64,000 nucleotides of DNA, from positions 248,001 through 312,000 of the forward strand of contig NZ_CP118632.1 in the NCBI RefSeq assembly GCF_028993615.1. The letters are read 5' to 3'. Within the stretch, counting starts at the first letter, position 1; the number at the start of each line of letters is the position of its first letter. Below the pieces are notes generated by a model. The model searched no databases and was not told the DNA's origin. It was given only the letters and a program-made list of their open reading frames with translations. This stretch comes from Herbaspirillum sp. WKF16. Lineage in GTDB: Bacteria; Pseudomonadota; Gammaproteobacteria; Burkholderiales; Burkholderiaceae_D. The position numbers and the translations under genes were made by a program. Below, piece by piece: positions 24,480 to 34,400 of the stretch.

Positions 24480-24516
24480 ACGCCGCAGCGGCAGTGATGC
24501 CGTTGCGGCGTTTTTT
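24480..24516 (+). terminator. Terminator after the SDR gene
   Basis: ACGCCGCAGCGGC (24480-24492), loop AGTGAT, GCCGTTGCGGCGT (24499-24511) and six T. The only non-Watson-Crick pair is G-T. Confidence 0.85.
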
Positions 24517-24652
24517 CATTGCCGGCGCATGCGGGAACGGAGCTTGTCGCTTCGGCAAGGCATGTTGTTTGCTTCAAACGCGGCAGCGCGGGCGGGCAGA
24601 CAAGCCGCGCCCTTTTCTATATGATTGCCGGCCCAAAATGAAGGAGTGATCG

Positions 24653-25909
24653 ATGGCCAATGCGTGCGGTGTGGATTTCGGCACCTCCAATTCCACGGTC
24701 GGCTGGATGCGCCCGGATGCGGGCGCGTCGCTGCTGCTGCCGCTGGAAGACGGCAAGGCCACGCTGCCCTCGGTGGTGTTCTTCAACGCCGACGAGAACG
24801 AGTTCAGCTACGGCCGGGCCGGGCTGGGCGACTACCTGGCCGGCTACGAGGGCCGCCTGATGCGCTCGCTCAAGAGCCTGCTGGGCTCCGGCGCCATCGA
24901 CGGCCAGACCGAAGTCGGAGGCCGCGCGCTGCCCTATCGCGGGTTGCTCTCGCAATTCATCGGCGAACTGAAAAAGCGCGCCGAGCGCGCCGCCGGCGCC
25001 TCATTCTCCAAGGTGGTGCTGGGCCGCCCGGTGCATTTCGTCGATGACGACGCCGACGCCGACCGGCTGGCGCAAGACACGCTGGAAGAGATCGCGCGCA
25101 GCGTCGGCTTCCAGGAAATCGCCTTCCAGTTCGAACCCATCGCCGCCGCCTTCGACTACGAATCGCGCATCGACCGCGAGGAGCTGGTGCTGATCGTCGA
25201 CATCGGCGGCGGCACCTCCGACTTCTCGCTGGTGCGGCTCTCGCCGCAGCGCGCCGCGCGCGCCGAGCGGCGCGACGACATCCTCGCCAACGGCGGCGTG
25301 CACATCGGCGGCACCGACTTCGACAAGTACTTCAGCCTGTCCTGCGTGATGCCGCTGCTGGGCTTGGGCGGCCGCCTGGGCGGCAACGCCGAGGTGCCCT
25401 CCAGCTACTACTTCAACCTGGCCACCTGGCACACCATCAACCAGCTCTACACGCGCAAGGTCTGGCAGCAGCTGCAGGACGTCTCGCGCGAAGTGGCCGA
25501 CCGCGACCGCTTCGCCCGCCTGCTCGATGTGGTCGAGCAGCGCTGCGGCCACTGGCTGGCGCTGCAGGTGGAAGGCGGCAAGATCGCGCTGTCCTCGCAA
25601 GAGAGCACGGTGCTGGACCTGAGCCGGTTGCGCCCGCCCGAGACGCTGGAGCTCAGGCGCGCCGACTTCGACCTCGCCGTCGACCACCTGGTGCGCTCGG
25701 TGGAAGACACCGTCTCTTCGCTGCTGAGGCAGGCCGGCCTGCGGGCGGCCGACCTGGACAGCGTGTTCTTCACCGGCGGCTCCTCCGGCGTGAAGCTGCT
25801 GCGCCAGCGCATCGGCGCGCTGGCGCCCGAGGCGCGGCATGTCGAAGGCGACCTGTTCGGCAGCATCGGCAGCGGGCTGGCGATCGACGCCGCGCGCAAG
25901 TTCGGCTAG
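24653..25909 (+). CDS. Hsp70-family protein (YegD-like)
   Basis: A 418-residue actin/Hsp70-fold ATPase with the N-terminal phosphate loop VDFGTSNSTVGW, the second phosphate motif DIGGGTSDFSLVRL and the adenosine motif FFTGGSSGVKLLRQRI. Only the nucleotide-binding domain is present; the DnaK substrate domain is lacking. The length (YegD is about 450) and composition fit the YegD group of atypical Hsp70s, whose client is not defined. A good ribosome binding site (AAGGAGTGATCG) precedes the ATG. It is convergent with an aldo/keto reductase gene, with stop codons 2 bp apart. Confidence 0.9.
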   Translation: MANACGVDFGTSNSTVGWMRPDAGASLLLPLEDGKATLPSVVFFNADENEFSYGRAGLGDYLAGYEGRLMRSLKSLLGSGAIDGQTEVGGRALPYRGLLSQFIGELKKRAERAAGASFSKVVLGRPVHFVDDDADADRLAQDTLEEIARSVGFQEIAFQFEPIAAAFDYESRIDREELVLIVDIGGGTSDFSLVRLSPQRAARAERRDDILANGGVHIGGTDFDKYFSLSCVMPLLGLGGRLGGNAEVPSSYYFNLATWHTINQLYTRKVWQQLQDVSREVADRDRFARLLDVVEQRCGHWLALQVEGGKIALSSQESTVLDLSRLRPPETLELRRADFDLAVDHLVRSVEDTVSSLLRQAGLRAADLDSVFFTGGSSGVKLLRQRIGALAPEARHVEGDLFGSIGSGLAIDAARKFG

Positions 25910-25911
25910 GT

Positions 25912-26754
25912 CTACAGCATCGCCAGCGGCTGCCTGCGCCGCGGCGGCGGGAAGGCGGCGTCGAGTTCCGCGAGGTCGGCTTCGGTCAGCGCGAACTCCA
26001 GGCAGGCGCGATTGAGCTTGACGTGGGCCTCGTCGGAGGCCTTGGGGATGGCGACCACGCCGGGCCGGCGCAGCACCCAGGCCAGCGCGATCTGCGCCGG
26101 CGTCGCGCCGTGGCGTTGCGCCACCGCCGCCAGCGCCGGGTGCCTGAGGATGCGACCCTGCTCGATGGGCGAATAGGCCATCACCGGCATGCCGCGTTCC
26201 AGCGATTGCGGCAGCAGGTCATATTCGATCCCGCGCCGCGACAGGTTGTACAGCACCTGGTTGACCAGGCACCGCTCGCCGTTCTCTTGCTCCAGCAATT
26301 CGTCGATGTCGTCGGTGTCGAGGTTGCTCACGCCCCAGCCGCGGATCTTGCCCTGCGCCGCCAGCGCCTGCATCGCCTCCACCGTGGCCGACAGCGGGTG
26401 CGAACCGCGCCAATGCAGCAGGTAGAGGTCGAGCCGGTCGGTGCCCAGGCGTTTCAGGCTGGCCTCGCAGGCGGCGATGGTGCCGCGCCTGGAAGCGTTG
26501 TGCGGCAACACCTTGCTGACCAGGAACACCTCGTCGCGCCGGCCGGCGATGGCGCGGCCCACTACTTTTTCCGCGCCGCCGTCGGCATACATCTCGGCGG
26601 TATCGATCAGCGTCATGCCCAGCGCGATGCCGGCCTGCAGCGCGCGCACCTCGGCCGCCGCCGCGCCAGGCGATTCGCCCATGTTCCAGGTGCCCTGGCC
26701 CAGGGCCGGCAATGCGTCGCCGTTGCGCAGCTTGATGGTGGGAATGGCCTGCAT
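25912..26754 (-). CDS. Aldo/keto reductase
   Basis: A 280-residue TIM-barrel reductase. The catalytic tetrad is visible: Asp and Tyr in LIDTAEMYADGGAEKVVG, Lys in LVSKVLPHNAS and His in LYLLHWRG. IPKASDEAHVKLN near the end binds NADP(H). ATG 26754 has a near-perfect ribosome binding site (GAAGGAGG), so the longer frame to 26811 was rejected. It is divergent from the CHASE2 cyclase gene across 191 bp. The substrate is unknown. Confidence 0.92.
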   Translation of the reverse strand: MQAIPTIKLRNGDALPALGQGTWNMGESPGAAAAEVRALQAGIALGMTLIDTAEMYADGGAEKVVGRAIAGRRDEVFLVSKVLPHNASRRGTIAACEASLKRLGTDRLDLYLLHWRGSHPLSATVEAMQALAAQGKIRGWGVSNLDTDDIDELLEQENGERCLVNQVLYNLSRRGIEYDLLPQSLERGMPVMAYSPIEQGRILRHPALAAVAQRHGATPAQIALAWVLRRPGVVAIPKASDEAHVKLNRACLEFALTEADLAELDAAFPPPRRRQPLAML

Positions 26755-26945
26755 GCTTCCTCCTTCGTGGGTGTCGCGATTGGCTTCGCGTGGAATGGCA
26801 TTAGAACGCATTTGCGCGCCGGGTTCATCGGGCGGCGCACATCAGCGCTTCCGGCGATGCGCTGCGGCAACACGTGCGCGGCGATTGTGGGCCGGGGCAA
26901 GTGCTGGCATGATCGCAGCCAAGAAAAAATCCCGGGGGAAAATTC

Positions 26946-29219
26946 ATGTTGCGTCGTTTGCGTCAGGCCTTGGCCAAGTATTGGGCACGCTGGCTGCTCG
27001 CGCTCGCCCTGACCGGCGTGGCGGCCTCGCAGGTGGTCGGCCTGCTGCCGGGCGAATCGGTAGGGCGGCTGGACCTGTTCTTCTACGACTTGCGCATGCG
27101 CGTGGTGAAGGCCGAGCTGGACCCGCGCATCGTCATCGTCGACATCGACGAGCGCAGCATCGCCGAACTCGGCCGCTGGCCCTGGAGCCGCGACGTGGTG
27201 GCGCAGCTGGTCAAGCAGATGACGCAGAACTACCAGGCGGCCTCGGTCGGTTTCGACGTGGTGTTCGCCGAGCCCGACACCAGCTCCGGCTACAGCCGCC
27301 TGGAGCAACTGGCCAAGGGCGAATTGAAGGATGTGCCGCAGTTCGCGCGCCAGCTGCAAAGCCTCAAGCCCGAGATGGACTACGACGCGCGCCTGGCCGA
27401 GGCGCTGGTGGGCCAGCCGGTGGTGATGGGCTACAACCTCTCCAACGAGGCCAACGCCATTGCCAAGGGCCAGCTGCCGCCGCCGGCCTTTACCGTGGCC
27501 GACCTCGGCGGGCGCCGGCTGGACGTGACGCACTGGCGCGCCTACGGCGCCAACCTGCCGCAGCTGCAGCAGGCGGCGCGCAGCGGCGGCTTCTTCAATC
27601 CCTTGCCCGACGACGACGGCCTGATCCGCACCGTGCCGCTGGTGGCCCAGGTGGGCGACAACTTCTATGAATCGCTGGCGCTGGCCACGGCCCGCGTGGC
27701 ATTGAACGGCAAGCGCATCAAGCCGGTGTTCCTGAAGAACGACGCCGTGCTGTCCGACGAGCAGCTGCGCGACTACGGCGCGCTCGACTCCATCGCCGTC
27801 GACGTCAAGCCCGATCCGCTGTTCATCCCCGTCGAGCGCCACCTGACCACGCTGGTCACCTATCGCGGCCACGGCGGCCCCGCCGGCGGCGCCTTCCGCT
27901 ACGTGCCGGCGGTGGACGTGATCCGCGGCACCTATCCGCACGACAAGCTGGACGGTCGCATCATGCTGGTGGGCACCACGGTGCCCGGCCTGAACGATTT
28001 GCGGGCGACCCCGGTCAGCCCGGTGTACCCGGGGGTGGAAGTGCACGCCAACCTGATCGCCTCCATCATCGACGGCGACTTCAAGGCCCGCCCCGAGTTC
28101 GCGGTCGGCTTCGACCTGATCCAGGTGCTGACGGTCGGCTTGCTGCTGGGGCTGCTGCTGCCGCTGCTGGGTCCGCTGTGGTCGATCGTGCTGACGCTGG
28201 CCTCGGCCTTCGGCATCGGCGCCTTCAACTTCTGGCTGTACAACGCCGGCGGGCTGGTGCTGCCGCTGGCCACCGCCTTGCTGCTGATCGCCGCGCTGTT
28301 CATCAGCAACCTCGGCTGGGGTTACCTGTTCGAGTATCGCAACCGCAAGGCCATCGTCAACCTGTTCGGCGAATACGTGGCGCCCGAGCTGGTGGCGGAA
28401 ATGGCGGCCAACCCCGCCAGCTACAACATGGAAGGCGAGATCCGCGAGCTGACCGTGATGTTCTCCGACGTGCGCGGCTTCACTTCCATCTCCGAGAGCT
28501 TGCCGCCCAACGAGCTGCGCGAGTACATCAACGCCTACCTGACGGCCATGTCGGAAGACATCCGCAACGACCGCGGCACGCTCGACAAGTACATCGGCGA
28601 CGCCGTCATGGCGTTCTGGGGCGCGCCGCTGGAAGTGCCCGACCACGCCGCGCGCGCGGTGGCCACCGCGCTGCGCATGCAGCAGACCACGCTGTTGCTC
28701 AACGAGGAATTCGCCAAGCGCAACTGGCCGCCGCTGAAGATCGGCGTGGGCCTCAACACCGGGCAGATGCGCGTGGGCGACATGGGCTCGAAGATTCGCA
28801 AGGCCTACACGGTGATGGGCGACGCGGTCAACCTGTCCTCGCGCCTGGAATCGATCACCAAGGTCTACGGCGTAGGCGTGCTGGTCGGCAACGCCACGTG
28901 CGAGGCGGCGCCGCAGTTCGCGTATCGCGAACTGGACCGGGTGCGGGTGAAGGGCAAGAACGAGCCGGTGCCGATCTACGAGCCGCTGGCGCTGGAAACC
29001 GAACTCGACGCCGGCCTGCGCGCCGAGGTCGACCAATGGCATGCCGCCCTGGCGACGCTGCGCGCGCAGCGCTGGGACGAGGCTGAGCAAGCCATTATCG
29101 CCCTGCGGGAAAATCAGGCGCGCGGACTGTATGACCTGTATCTGGAACGCATCAGCCGCTACCGCAGCGATCCGCCGCCGGCCGATTGGGACGGCGTGAC
29201 CACCTTCGAGACCAAGTAG
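26946..29219 (+). CDS. CHASE2-domain adenylate cyclase (class III)
   Basis: A 757-residue membrane receptor cyclase. One N-terminal membrane helix leads into a large periplasmic CHASE2 domain (about 40-370), then three hydrophobic segments (about 385-465: VLTVGLLLGLLLPLLGPLWS and following), then a class III cyclase domain (about 490-670). Metal-binding D508 (FSDVRGFTS) and D552 (YIGD) are present, as are the transition-state pair N629 and R633. K548 in DKYIGD and T622 in YTVMGD favour ATP over GTP. It should sense an envelope signal and make cAMP. It is followed, after a long leader, by the TpsB-TpsA-FecR genes on the same strand. Confidence 0.93.
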   Translation: MLRRLRQALAKYWARWLLALALTGVAASQVVGLLPGESVGRLDLFFYDLRMRVVKAELDPRIVIVDIDERSIAELGRWPWSRDVVAQLVKQMTQNYQAASVGFDVVFAEPDTSSGYSRLEQLAKGELKDVPQFARQLQSLKPEMDYDARLAEALVGQPVVMGYNLSNEANAIAKGQLPPPAFTVADLGGRRLDVTHWRAYGANLPQLQQAARSGGFFNPLPDDDGLIRTVPLVAQVGDNFYESLALATARVALNGKRIKPVFLKNDAVLSDEQLRDYGALDSIAVDVKPDPLFIPVERHLTTLVTYRGHGGPAGGAFRYVPAVDVIRGTYPHDKLDGRIMLVGTTVPGLNDLRATPVSPVYPGVEVHANLIASIIDGDFKARPEFAVGFDLIQVLTVGLLLGLLLPLLGPLWSIVLTLASAFGIGAFNFWLYNAGGLVLPLATALLLIAALFISNLGWGYLFEYRNRKAIVNLFGEYVAPELVAEMAANPASYNMEGEIRELTVMFSDVRGFTSISESLPPNELREYINAYLTAMSEDIRNDRGTLDKYIGDAVMAFWGAPLEVPDHAARAVATALRMQQTTLLLNEEFAKRNWPPLKIGVGLNTGQMRVGDMGSKIRKAYTVMGDAVNLSSRLESITKVYGVGVLVGNATCEAAPQFAYRELDRVRVKGKNEPVPIYEPLALETELDAGLRAEVDQWHAALATLRAQRWDEAEQAIIALRENQARGLYDLYLERISRYRSDPPPADWDGVTTFETK

Positions 29220-29742
29220 ACAACATTGCTGTGTAGGACAACCGCGCCGGCGCTGAACTTGCAAACGTTCACGCCGGCGCGGTCGTCTGGAACCTTTGCG
29301 TCATTGCACAGAATAAATTTCCATGCGGAAAAATTCCGGGTGGAAAAAAGCCCCGCAAGCCAGACTGGGCGTGCTTTTTGCGCGATTTTTGTCGACGCCG
29401 CACAGCCGAATCCCTATACTTTACTCACGTCAAGAAACGGCTTTGCAGTTGTAGGGAAGGGTAGCCGTTTCAGCCGGCCGGCGAAGGCCTCGGGCCATCA
29501 CTATCGGCAGTCGGCAAGGACGTTTCGCTTCAGGGGAATCCATCGTTTTCAGTCAGATATCCGTCGCTACGGAGCGTGCCGCGTGCGCGCCCGTCTGGCG
29601 TGGAGGTCGGCGAAGGTTGATCTCGCGCGGCGAGCAATGACAAGCGCAATGAACGGGCAGGGACGCCGACACGCGGCGGCCGGCGCATGGGCAAAAAGAG
29701 AAACGGGGAGACGGGGCCGACAGGCAACCGTCCGCAAATACG
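29220..29742 (+). other. 523-bp leader/intergenic region before tpsB
   Basis: No convincing gene. Near the cyclase stop there is a long imperfect stem (16-bp arms, 29237-29252 with 29272-29287, one mismatch, the loop itself able to pair GAAC/GTTC); it lacks a T-run. A -10-like TATACT (29415-29420) with a weak -35 suggests a promoter and a 5' untranslated leader of about 315 nt for the tpsB-tpsA-fecR transcript. No riboswitch family was recognised. Confidence 0.5.
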
Positions 29743-31410
29743 ATGAAACAAGGTTTTCAGCATTACTTCATGGGGATGGCGCTGGCGACGACGGCGCTGG
29801 GCGCTGCGGCGCAAGCCGCGCCGCAGGCGCCTGCGGCCGCAGTGGCGACGAGCGCCGACGAACGCTTTGAGATCAAGCGCTTTCAGGTCGACGGCAACAC
29901 CCTGTTGCCAGCGCAGCAGATCGAGCAACTGGTGGCGCCCTACAGCGGCCCCGGCCGCGTCTACGGCGACGTGCAGCGCGCGCTGGAAGCCCTGGAAAAC
30001 GCATACGGCGGTGCCGGCTACAGCGCGGTGCAGGTCTATGTGCCGGAACAGGAATTGACGTCGGGCGTGGTGCATATCCAGGTCGCCGAGACCGTGATTG
30101 GCAAGGTCACCGTTGCCGACAACAAGTATTTCAGCGAGCAAAACATCCGCGCCAGCATTCCCGCGCTCAAGGAAGGCGCTGCGCCCAACCTGCGCAAGAT
30201 ATCCGAATCGGTACAACTGGCCAACGACAATCCGGCCAAACAGGTCAACGTCACGCTGGTTTCGGGCGAGGATGACAAAGCGGTCGACGCCAACATTGCC
30301 GTGACCGACAACAACCCGGTGCGCGTGATCCTCACCCTGGACAACACGGGCTCGGCCGATACCGGCAATTGGCGCACCGGCGTGGCCCTGCAGCATTCCA
30401 ACCTGTTCAACCGCGACCATGTCGCTACCGTGGCCTATACCACCTCGCCCGACAACCCATCGGGCTCCAAGGTGGACGTGTACTCGCTCGGCTACCGAGT
30501 GCCGTTGTACAGCGTCGGCGACAGCCTTGATTTTATCTACGGCAAGTCCAACGTCAGCAGCGGCAAGTCACTGACGCTGGGATCGACGCTGGCCATCACC
30601 GGCAAAGGCGATATCTACGCGCTGCGCTGGAATCATTTCTTCGCGCGCCAGGGTGAGTCCACCAGCAGGCTGGTGACGGGCATCGACTACAAGAAGCTCG
30701 ACTCCACGTGCAGCATCAATGGTTTCAACGGCCTGTTCGAGACCTGCCAGCCGTACTCCACCATGCCGGTCAGCCTGACCTACAGCGGCCAGCGCCAAAG
30801 CGTGGGTGAAATGGTCGACTACAACATCGGCGTGGCGCGCAACATCGCCATGGGACAAGCGCACAGCAGCTCCGCGCTGGGCCTTTCCGACCGTTACTCG
30901 GCGGTGGCCAGCGGCCGCAGCGCGGCCGACTACTTCGTGATCCTGCGCGGCGGCGCTTCGCTGTTCAAGGGATTTGCGAGCGACTGGCAGATGCGTCTGG
31001 CCATCACCGGTCAGGCTACCTCCAACGCGCTGGTGCCCGCCGAGCAGTTCGGACTGGCCGGCGCGACCACGGTGCGTGGCCTGTCGGAACGCGCGGTGGC
31101 CACCGACAGCGGCGCCATCGTCAACGCCGAAGTCTATACGCCCGAGTTGCTGGCCAAGACCGAACTCAAGGGCAACCTGCGCCTGCTGGCTTTCTTCGAT
31201 GCAGGGCGGGGCTTCAACAACAACGCCGGCGGGAGCACGCTGATCCCGTCGACCACCACCGTGGCGAGCCTGGGCGTGGGCGCGCGCTATGCGCTGGGAC
31301 GCGACTTCAACCTGCGCCTCGATGTCGCGCGGGTGTCGCTGTCGGGCACGTCCACAACGGAAAAACGCGGCGACTTGAACGCTCACCTGAGCGCTACCCT
31401 GGGGTTCTGA
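29743..31410 (+). CDS. ShlB/FhaC/HecB-family TpsB outer-membrane transporter
   Basis: A 555-residue TpsB protein. An N-terminal signal peptide (GMALATTALGAAAQA) is followed by two POTRA domains (about 42-115 and 115-195; FEIKRFQVDGNTLLPAQQIEQLV starts the first) and a 16-strand barrel to the C-terminus, which ends in the outer-membrane signature AHLSATLGF. The lid-loop motif conserved as VRGF/Y in Omp85/TpsB proteins reads VRGL (444-447) here. It should export the TpsA protein encoded directly downstream; the stop codon and the tpsA start are only 1 bp apart, so the two are translationally close. The ribosome binding site is weak. Confidence 0.93.
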   Translation: MKQGFQHYFMGMALATTALGAAAQAAPQAPAAAVATSADERFEIKRFQVDGNTLLPAQQIEQLVAPYSGPGRVYGDVQRALEALENAYGGAGYSAVQVYVPEQELTSGVVHIQVAETVIGKVTVADNKYFSEQNIRASIPALKEGAAPNLRKISESVQLANDNPAKQVNVTLVSGEDDKAVDANIAVTDNNPVRVILTLDNTGSADTGNWRTGVALQHSNLFNRDHVATVAYTTSPDNPSGSKVDVYSLGYRVPLYSVGDSLDFIYGKSNVSSGKSLTLGSTLAITGKGDIYALRWNHFFARQGESTSRLVTGIDYKKLDSTCSINGFNGLFETCQPYSTMPVSLTYSGQRQSVGEMVDYNIGVARNIAMGQAHSSSALGLSDRYSAVASGRSAADYFVILRGGASLFKGFASDWQMRLAITGQATSNALVPAEQFGLAGATTVRGLSERAVATDSGAIVNAEVYTPELLAKTELKGNLRLLAFFDAGRGFNNNAGGSTLIPSTTTVASLGVGARYALGRDFNLRLDVARVSLSGTSTTEKRGDLNAHLSATLGF

Positions 31411-31411
31411 C

Positions 31412-34400
31412 ATGAAAAACATCGAACAAGCATCCACCAAGTCGGCGCGAGCCAACGTCGAACTGACGCCTCCTTCGATCACGGTGCGCATCGGCAATCG
31501 CCGCCTGACCATGAGCTGGCGTCCGCGAAAGCGCTTGTCCACGTTGTTGAGCGGCCTGCTGCGTCGTTCATGGCGACAGGTGCTCGCGCCGACGTTGCGC
31601 GTCTCGGTCGTCGCCGCCGCAGTATGCGGCGCCTGGCAGACACAGGCGCTGGCCGCCGCGCCCGCGCCGGGCACGCTGCCCAGCGGTTGGAGCGTGGTGA
31701 ACGGTAACGTGGTGTTCACGCAGAACGGCAATACGCTCAACATCAACCAGCTGTCGCCGCAGGCCATCGCCAATTTCCTGTCCTTCAGCATCGGCTCGGA
31801 CGCCGTGGTCAACATCAGCCAGCCCAGCGCGGCGGCGGCCTTCCTGGCCAAGGTGACCGGCGGCGATATCTCGCAGATCTACGGCAAGCTGACCGCGCCG
31901 GGCTCGGTGGTGCTGTTCAACCCCAACGGCGTTCTGATCGGCGCCGGCGGCGTGGTCGACGTGGGCCGCTTCGTCGCCACCACGCTCAATATTAACGACA
32001 ACGATTTCCTGGCCGGCAAGCTGACCTTCGCCAGGCAAGGTGTGGCCGGCTCGGTCGAAAACCAAGGCACCATCAAGTCCGCCACCGGCGGCAGCGTTTA
32101 CCTGATTGGCAGCAGCGTGACCAACGGCGGCATCATCCAGAGTCCGCGCGGCGAGGTGATCCTGGCCGCCGGCGAGACCGTGACGCTGGCCGATACCGCC
32201 ACGCCGGGCGTGACGGTGAGCGTCACCGGCGGCGCCGGCAGCGTCACCAATCTCGGCGCCATCACGGCCGAAGCCGGTCGCATCGGCATCGCCGCTGGCT
32301 TGATCACCAACAGCGGCAACATCAGCGCATCCAGCGTGGTGCGCGAGGGTGGACGGATCTTCCTGCGGGCGTCGTCGAATCTCACCACTACCGCCAATTC
32401 CAGCATCACCGCCGACGGCACGGCCGGCGGCAACATCACGCTGTTCGCCGATAACAAGGCGTACATTGACGGCGATGTCTCGGCTACCGGCGCGCCGGGC
32501 CAGGGCGGTTTCGTCGAGACGTCGGGGCTGGGCTCGCTGGATGTGGTCAAGGTGCCGACCGTCGGTTCGGGCGGCACGTGGTACATCGATCCCTATGACC
32601 TGACCGTCGTGGCGGGCCTGCCTGGTGTGGGCAACTCCGACGTCACCTTCTGCGGTACCAACGCGGTGACTTCTTCGGGAAGCTCTTCGCTGATCACCAA
32701 CGGCACGATCAACACGTTGCTGGGACTCAATACCAGCGTGTACCTCGCAACCGGCGCCGGAGGCTCGGCCAGCGGCGGCAACATCACGATCAATGCGGAC
32801 ATCTTCAGCGTCGGCGTCGGTCCGACGCTGAGCCTGAAGGCCGACCGCAATATCCTCATCAACGCCAACATCGACGCCGGCTTCCTCGGTGCGTTGAACC
32901 TTGACCTGCGCACCAACTACAACGGCAACGTGGGCGGCAGCCATGATGTCCTCGTCAACGGCGGTTCGATCAAGCTCAACGGCGGCACCTTCAACGTCAG
33001 CGACGGCAGCAGCCTGATCAATACCAATAACGGCAATGGCAACCTGAGCATCGCGGCAGGCGGCACGCTCGATCTCTCGAACTACGGCACGCTCAATGCC
33101 GGCAACGTGAGCATCGTGGGCGGCAGTACGCTCAATCTCACGAACGCAGGCACGGTCACCGCAGGCAACCTCACCATCGACGGCCTTAACAGCGTAGCCC
33201 AACTGGATCAGGGCGGCACCGTGAACGCGGGCAACGTCACCATCGGGGTCAACGGCAAAATCGACCTCGGCCAAGGCGGCAACATTACCGCCGGCAACCT
33301 GTCGATCGCCGCGCATGGCAACCTGACGAGCACATACAACGTCGTCGTGAACCTGACCGGCACGCTGGAGAACAGCGGCAACCTGACGTTGCAGAACGCG
33401 GCCTTCAATGCCGCGACCTTCAACACCACGGCCACGGGCGTATCGACCCTGGCCAACACCACCGGTACGATGACGGCCATCAACAACGCCGGCACGCTCG
33501 ATATCTCCAACATCTTCCGCAGGTTCTCCAGCGATGCCCTGACCAACCTCGCGGGCGGCGTCCTGAAGTTGCATGCCTCCCTGGGCGGCACCAACGCCGA
33601 TGGCGTCCAGCAGCTCAAGGCGATCGACAACCAGGGCACCCTGCAGCTCTACAATGCCGACGGCCTTCGTGTCGGCCTGCTGAACAACTCCGGAACGCTC
33701 AATGTCAGCGGCTCCGTAACCACCTCGGGCAGCACGATCCACAACAGCGGCGCCCTGAACGTAGCCGACCAGACCACCTGGAGCAGCGCGGCCGGGAGCT
33801 TCTCCAATGACGGCAACATCACCGTCACCGGCAGTGGCGCGGTGAACGGCATCGAAGCAGCGGCGCTGACCAACAATGGCATCATCACGCTGGCCGGCGG
33901 TTCGATGTCGTTCCAGGATGTCTACAATGGCCCGACCGGTTCCATCACGGGCAACGGCAGCATCGGCTCGGTGAATGGCTTCATCAACGATGGCATCCTG
34001 ACGCCCGGCGGCACCGGCACCCTCGGCAGCCTGACCATCAACGGCGGCGGCTTCACCCAGAACGACAGCGGCGAGATGCGCATCGATGTCGGCGCCGCCG
34101 ACACCGACCAGATCGTCTTCAACACGTCCTTCGTCCACCTGGGCGGTACCTTGCGCACCGGACTGCTGGGCGGCTACCAGCCGGCGCTGGGCGACACCTT
34201 CACGCCGTTCACGCTGGTGGGCGGTGTGGGTTCGCTCGACAACAGCTATTTCCACACCGTCACCGGCGATGTGCGCACGGTCAGCGGCGCCAAGCAGATG
34301 CTCAAGGCGACCTATGGCGACGACGGCGAAGGCATGAAGCTGACGATGCTGGGCGCGGCCACGTTCTACGCCCGCGGCAGCGGCGATTGGGTCGACCGTG

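Noticed and set aside
29400..29742. Possible cyclic-di-GMP riboswitch in the tpsB leader
   Set aside because: The conserved GEMM core sequences were not found.
29226..29870. 214-codon frame in the leader before tpsB
   Set aside because: No family features, out of frame with tpsB and overlapping its signal peptide.
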